Assembly (NCBI GenBank): GCA_965658745.1
Contig: CBFHTK010000005.1
Location: forward strand, 155,562-219,561
From: JAHDFB01 sp965658745
GTDB taxonomy: Bacteria; Bacteroidota; Bacteroidia; Chitinophagales; Saprospiraceae
Reading direction: 5' to 3'
Length of the DNA: 64,000 nt
The position numbers were made by a program, and so were the translations under genes. Shown one piece after another: positions 60,251 to 64,000 of the stretch (within the stretch, counting starts at the first letter, position 1; each line of letters opens with the position of its first letter). Under the pieces are notes generated by a model. The model did not search any database, was not told the DNA's origin, and saw only the letters and a list, made by a program, of their open reading frames with translations.

Positions 60251-62812
60251 CTACAGTTTAACTAACTTCTGAACGAATCCGTCTTCTTTATCAAGTTGAA
60301 TTTGAAGATAATAAGTTCCTGGAATTACTGATTGAAGATCAATTGTTAACTTCCCATCTGCTCTATTCTGATCCACTATTTCTCCATTAGTAGTAAACAA
60401 TTGCCATTGGTAGCTACCTTCAGCGTCAATTGTTAGATAATCACTTGTTGGATTAGGAAATATTTTGACGGAAGTCAAATTAGAAATCACCGTATTCACC
60501 GGTGCTTCTCCGATATATGCCTGTACAATTGAGTCCAATGGATACGTATTTATAGATCGTCCATAGGTACCAGCTATAAGTTCTTTAGTTGTTGGATTGA
60601 TCGACAAATCATATACCGGGATATATGGCAAAGTTTCGCCCAACCTTTCCCAACTACTACCAGCATCTATAGTTGCATAAACACCTACCTCAGTTGCTAC
60701 GAACAAAATTGAATCTTGATAATCAGGATAAACTAGTGCATCATAAATCGCACCTTCTGGCAAATCTGACTCAATACCTACCCAAGAATCTCCTTTATCC
60801 GTTGATTTGTATAATCTTGGTTGACTATCAAACAACATATAGCCGCTAACGGTACAGTAAACATTCTCAACTACATTTGGCGAGGCCTTGACACTCGTAA
60901 TATACAGATCTGGGATACCTTGATTTATAGGTTCAAAATCCTCCAAATTTTCAGTTCTCCAAACATTCCCATCCGTTGTACCATAATAAAGCAATCCAGC
61001 TTGTAATTCTGATTCATCAAGTGCCGAAATTGTGTGACTTATGAATTCTACTGAATCCGTCAAAGATTCACTTAACACTTCAGGAAAGAAATTTCCGTTG
61101 TCATTGAAAATACTTACCGCTCTGTAAGTTCCTGTATAAACCAATGATGGATCATGTGGACTTATAATATATTGCATATCCCAGTTCTTACGATCCGAAC
61201 TTGCTTCACCTAAGTCTACTGTATTGTAATCGTATCCTCCGTCTTGCGTGTAAGCAATTCTTCCATTTTGAGTTTCAACGTAGAAAGCATCGGGATTGTC
61301 AGGATGAAAACGAGGCTGGAATCCATCACCACCAAAAATTCTTGGCCAAGAATTCATGATGTTCGCATTTCCTCCTGCTGTTCCATTATCCTGCATACCA
61401 CCGTAGTACTGCGTCGGTTCATGTGGATTATACTCTGTTCTGTAGAACATATTGTTGGGAATATTCTCGATATCCTCCCACTGCCCACTATCCAAGAATC
61501 TGTATAATCCTCCATCAGTTCCCAGAAGAATATTACCTTCAGGGTCTTTAATGATGGCATGTTTATCTGCATGAACTGAGTATTCCCACCATGGTGGTGT
61601 TGCCCTCGACCATTCATCTAGCTCTTCATCATAAGTCCATAAATCAACTCCACATAAATAAAGTTTTTCTTGACCGTCAGAAGGATCGACCAAGTATGCG
61701 ATTCTACCAAAGAACCACCCAAATCCACCCATCATTGTCGGCGTTTCATCGTCAACTTCATCGACTAATGCCCAAGTAGCTCCAGCATCAGTTGACTTCC
61801 AAAGCGATCCAAAATAAGAGTCTGACCCCAAATAATGAATAAAAGCCACGTTAGGATCCAATTGTGAAAAACACACTGCTGTCCGACCTTTTGACTCTGG
61901 TGTATCCAATTCGACTTTTGACCAAGTCTGCCCAAAATCGGTTGATCTGTAGACATCGGAATCTGGTCCACTAATTCTACTACCGTACAAATTTCTAAAT
62001 CTTGTCCACCCTCCAGCAAGAATCACATTCGGATTATCTGGATTGAAAGCCAAATCATGAACCCCGGTATCATCGGCAATAAATAAGGTTTTAGTCCAAC
62101 TAACTCCTCCATCATTTGTATAATATACACCTCTATCTTCATTTGTCTCAAATGGCAAACCCATTGCACCAACTAGAATCTCAAGATTATTTGTAGGGTT
62201 GATAAGAATTGAACCGATTATATAAGTTTCTTCCAATCCAACATATGTCCAAGTAGCTCCTGCATCAATTGACTTATACAATCCATCACCAACAAACACA
62301 CTTCCTGATATATTCACATCTCCACTTCCAGCATATATTATATCTGGATTTGTTGGATCAAGTGCAAGCGCACTAACGGCTTGTGAAGGCTGATCATTCC
62401 ATAAAGGTTCCCAATTAGTTCCTCCATCTACTGTCTTCCATAATCCTCCTCTTGCGAATCCCGCATAGATAATCGATGAATTGGTAGGATGAGTAACGAC
62501 TGAATTTACTCGACCTCCGATGTTTCCTGGCCCCTGCTGTTTCCATTCTCCATCGAATACATCACTCCTTGTTTGAGGTCGATTCATTTCGGTCTTGACT
62601 GCTTTCTGATATAAATCAACTTGCTCTTTACTTGGGCTATGACCAAACATACGAATGTAATCATACTCGTATGGCTCCATCTTTGCATCAAAAATCTCTG
62701 AATTGCTATTGTCTGTAGTCTTCTCTTCATTGGATTGACATGAGAAAATAAAAAGTAATCCAGCAAGTAAGAGGAAGGACATTGTGAAACGGAAAAGAGC
62801 AAGATTATTCAT
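60251..62812 (-). CDS. Exported VPS10/BNR-propeller protein with T9SS type A sorting domain
   Basis: 853 residues from the ATG at 62812; a TTG at 62863 is rejected. The signal FLLLAGLLFIFSC has a lipobox-like end (Cys about 25). Most of the protein is sortilin/BNR-like propeller repeats: GGLWKTVDGGTNWEPLW, LYKSIDAGATWTYVGL, VYYTNDGGVSWTKTLF, DVYRSTDFGQTWSKVEL, LWKSTDAGATWALV, RLYKSTDKGDSWVGI. The end (about 775-853, VKIFPNPTSDYLTIDAEG to YYLQIQLDKEDGFVQKLVKL) is a T9SS type A sorting domain. It is similar to exported glycosidase-like or exo-alpha-sialidase-fold proteins of unknown substrate. Having both a lipobox and a T9SS tail is odd. Confidence 0.88.
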   Translation of the reverse strand: MNNLALFRFTMSFLLLAGLLFIFSCQSNEEKTTDNSNSEIFDAKMEPYEYDYIRMFGHSPSKEQVDLYQKAVKTEMNRPQTRSDVFDGEWKQQGPGNIGGRVNSVVTHPTNSSIIYAGFARGGLWKTVDGGTNWEPLWNDQPSQAVSALALDPTNPDIIYAGSGDVNISGSVFVGDGLYKSIDAGATWTYVGLEETYIIGSILINPTNNLEILVGAMGLPFETNEDRGVYYTNDGGVSWTKTLFIADDTGVHDLAFNPDNPNVILAGGWTRFRNLYGSRISGPDSDVYRSTDFGQTWSKVELDTPESKGRTAVCFSQLDPNVAFIHYLGSDSYFGSLWKSTDAGATWALVDEVDDETPTMMGGFGWFFGRIAYLVDPSDGQEKLYLCGVDLWTYDEELDEWSRATPPWWEYSVHADKHAIIKDPEGNILLGTDGGLYRFLDSGQWEDIENIPNNMFYRTEYNPHEPTQYYGGMQDNGTAGGNANIMNSWPRIFGGDGFQPRFHPDNPDAFYVETQNGRIAYTQDGGYDYNTVDLGEASSDRKNWDMQYIISPHDPSLVYTGTYRAVSIFNDNGNFFPEVLSESLTDSVEFISHTISALDESELQAGLLYYGTTDGNVWRTENLEDFEPINQGIPDLYITSVKASPNVVENVYCTVSGYMLFDSQPRLYKSTDKGDSWVGIESDLPEGAIYDALVYPDYQDSILFVATEVGVYATIDAGSSWERLGETLPYIPVYDLSINPTTKELIAGTYGRSINTYPLDSIVQAYIGEAPVNTVISNLTSVKIFPNPTSDYLTIDAEGSYQWQLFTTNGEIVDQNRADGKLTIDLQSVIPGTYYLQIQLDKEDGFVQKLVKL

Positions 62813-63178
62813 AAGATAAGTTTGTATAAATTCGTTGTAAACTGCAATTTCTATAACATGCAAAAGAACGACTGTTCTGCTAGCGCTAAATAAATATACA
62901 CCTTTATTTAATACGTTGATGACAGATTATTATTGATATCATCGGTTACTACAAAAATTAAGCTTAAGTGTTTGTCCACTTGTCAATTGGTAAGCTTTAT
63001 GACTTGGAAGAACATTCCGTTCGCTTTGATCTACACGTCGTTAAAGGTAGTTCTATATATCAGACTTCTTGCCGATACTAAGTCACAACTACACAAAGAC
63101 AAAGGTTTCTACCAGAGCGAATTTGGCATGCAGTCCTGCAATTATTAACGTGAGAGAGAAGTTCAAAGGACGTGTGGC
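62813..63178. other. Gene-poor gap between two T9SS cargo genes
   Basis: About 365 bases. A 71-codon open frame on the plus strand (62933-63148) has no recognisable protein features and cysteine/lysine-rich odd composition. I see no RNA, promoter box next to either gene, or terminator. Confidence 0.35.
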
Positions 63179-64000
63179 TCACTGCTTCACCATCTTCCCC
63201 ACCGACTGCCCATTCACTCGAATATAATACACGCCTGCAGGTAATCGAGATACATCAAGAACTTCCGCGACTTGCTTCGGAAATCCAGATTGTACGATGG
63301 CTCCTTGCTGATCATACAGCTCGTATCGCTCCAGTATCTCATCATCTTCTATGCGGATACGAACAAGGTCTTGTGCTGGATTCGGAACGATCTGTACGTT
63401 TACGGAAGGTTCTGCTCTAGGAATATCCCATTGACTTACCACCTGTCCTTTCTCATCCATACGCACCAACCACGCTTGCTGAGGGAATGAATCTACCTGA
63501 ACTCCATAAGAAGCGCCACAGGCAACAAAGCCACCAGAATCAAGTTCGACAATATCGTAGAATCGGTTTTGAGTGAAAGTGTTTTCATTGTCGAGAGGGA
63601 TTTTCTTGCCGATGAAGCTCTCCCATATGATATCTCCTGATTCAGAAAATTTAACAACGTGTCCGCATGAGCAGGGATCTTCCAATTCCAAATTGGATGT
63701 TTTGCCCACAGCTATATAATTTCCATCCTTTAAGGCTTTTATATTATACAGCTCTGTTCCCTGAAAAAGCAAGCCAAGTTGTTGCTCCCATTCATAATCT
63801 AAGTCGGCATCTAGCTTTACAATTCGACTTCGGAACAAGAAATCTCCTCCACCATCCTTCTCCAAATGTATCCGATCTACAAACATATAGCCCCCATCTG
63901 CGGACTGCAGGATTTTGTTGGGTCCATACGTCCAGTTCTGTGCCCTAAAACTATCTATCAATTCACCTTCTTTATCCAGTTTCCAGACGATTGAATTAAT
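63179..64000 (-). CDS. T9SS type A sorting-domain protein, 5' end outside the window
   Basis: The frame is open to the window edge; in-frame sequence upstream of the apparent TTG start (63961) reads NSIVWKLDKEGELIDSF, so the gene is longer. Visible parts have propeller-like repeats (GGYMFVDRIHLEKDGGG, DYEWEQQLGLLFQGTELYNIKALKDGNYIAVGKTS, GFVACGASYGVQVDSF) similar to delta-60 or SBBP-type repeat proteins. The end NVQIVPNPAQDLVRIRIEDD to GVYYIRVNGQSVGKMVKQ is a T9SS type A sorting domain. It is a secreted or surface-anchored protein of unknown role. Confidence 0.82.
   Translation of the reverse strand: MNSIVWKLDKEGELIDSFRAQNWTYGPNKILQSADGGYMFVDRIHLEKDGGGDFLFRSRIVKLDADLDYEWEQQLGLLFQGTELYNIKALKDGNYIAVGKTSNLELEDPCSCGHVVKFSESGDIIWESFIGKKIPLDNENTFTQNRFYDIVELDSGGFVACGASYGVQVDSFPQQAWLVRMDEKGQVVSQWDIPRAEPSVNVQIVPNPAQDLVRIRIEDDEILERYELYDQQGAIVQSGFPKQVAEVLDVSRLPAGVYYIRVNGQSVGKMVKQ

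Noticed and set aside
62933..63148. 71-codon plus-strand frame in the gap between two T9SS cargo genes
   Set aside because: No recognisable domain, no promoter box and no terminator; could be chance in a 365-base gap.
1..64000. Search for tRNA, rRNA, insertion sequences, prophage or defence genes
   Set aside because: None of the non-coding gaps folds as a cloverleaf by eye and no transposase, integrase, restriction or toxin-antitoxin protein is recognisable; this was judged by reading only.

Overview
The window looks like the chromosome of a member of the Bacteroidota, most likely a marine, Saprospiria-like bacterium. The evidence is: C-terminal sorting domains of the type IX secretion system (T9SS) on three large exported proteins; a FecI/FecR sigma and anti-sigma pair; Bacteroidota-specific families (DUF4292, DUF5777, an EnvC-like LytM protein, a thioredoxin-reductase-like ferredoxin reductase, a bacilliredoxin); AT-rich DNA; and many TAnnTTTG -7 promoter boxes. 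I found no tRNA, rRNA, insertion sequence, prophage or CRISPR array. The exact taxon is inference.

Layout. 1-2.5 kb: a translationally coupled cassette of two ATP-grasp-type ligases and the start of a probable succinylglutamate-desuccinylase-like hydrolase. 2.8-5.5 kb: an operon of a small hypothetical protein, two lipoprotein cyclophilins and a polyphosphate glucokinase. 5.5-10.5 kb: ferritin, a helix-turn-helix regulator with a ROK sugar kinase, a FecI/FecR pair and a small membrane protein. 10.6-13 kb: a HlyIII-like membrane protein, a PabA/TrpG amidotransferase and chorismate synthase. 13-18.5 kb: LolC/E-like permease with a TPR protein, glutamyl-tRNA synthetase and an exported hypothetical. 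18.8-18.94 kb: a candidate structured RNA ending in a terminator. 19-24.5 kb: a ferredoxin-NADP reductase-like flavoprotein, HflX, and the TPR/DUF4292/EnvC-like envelope operon.

24.8-31.5 kb: a damaged junction between a beta-barrel gene and the 3' part of an acyl-CoA oxidase/dehydrogenase gene; a solitary peptide-binding lipoprotein; a cytochrome/DUF5777 cluster; a bacilliredoxin; and an overlooked 59-residue gene with its own promoter and terminator. 31.8-35.4 kb: glycosyltransferase, epimerase, AnmK and a small cytochrome c. 35.5-42.2 kb: a TetR-controlled TolC/HlyD/RND efflux operon with a striking operator. 42.3-46.3 kb: ferredoxin and its reductase, an M28 peptidase and cysteinyl-tRNA synthetase. 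46.4-47.3 kb: a gutted dnaE pseudogene. 47.5-55.3 kb: a glucosaminidase, a 2263-residue T9SS surface protein with internal repeats, and a stub of a GH1 glycosidase. 55.5-60.2 kb: an HtrA protease, QueD, NAD synthetase, a pterin carbinolamine dehydratase and RsgA. 60.2-64 kb: two more T9SS cargo proteins, the last cut by the window edge.

Most genes are housekeeping or envelope functions. The unusual points are the ATP-grasp cassette at the left edge, the structured RNA, the small 31.3-kb transcription unit, the palindromic operators at the efflux and queD promoters, several promoters placed so close to the ATG that the mRNAs should be leaderless, and three gene remnants (acyl-CoA oxidase, dnaE, GH1) within 30 kb with no insertion sequence nearby. 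Functions are assigned from remembered family motifs; no database search was run.
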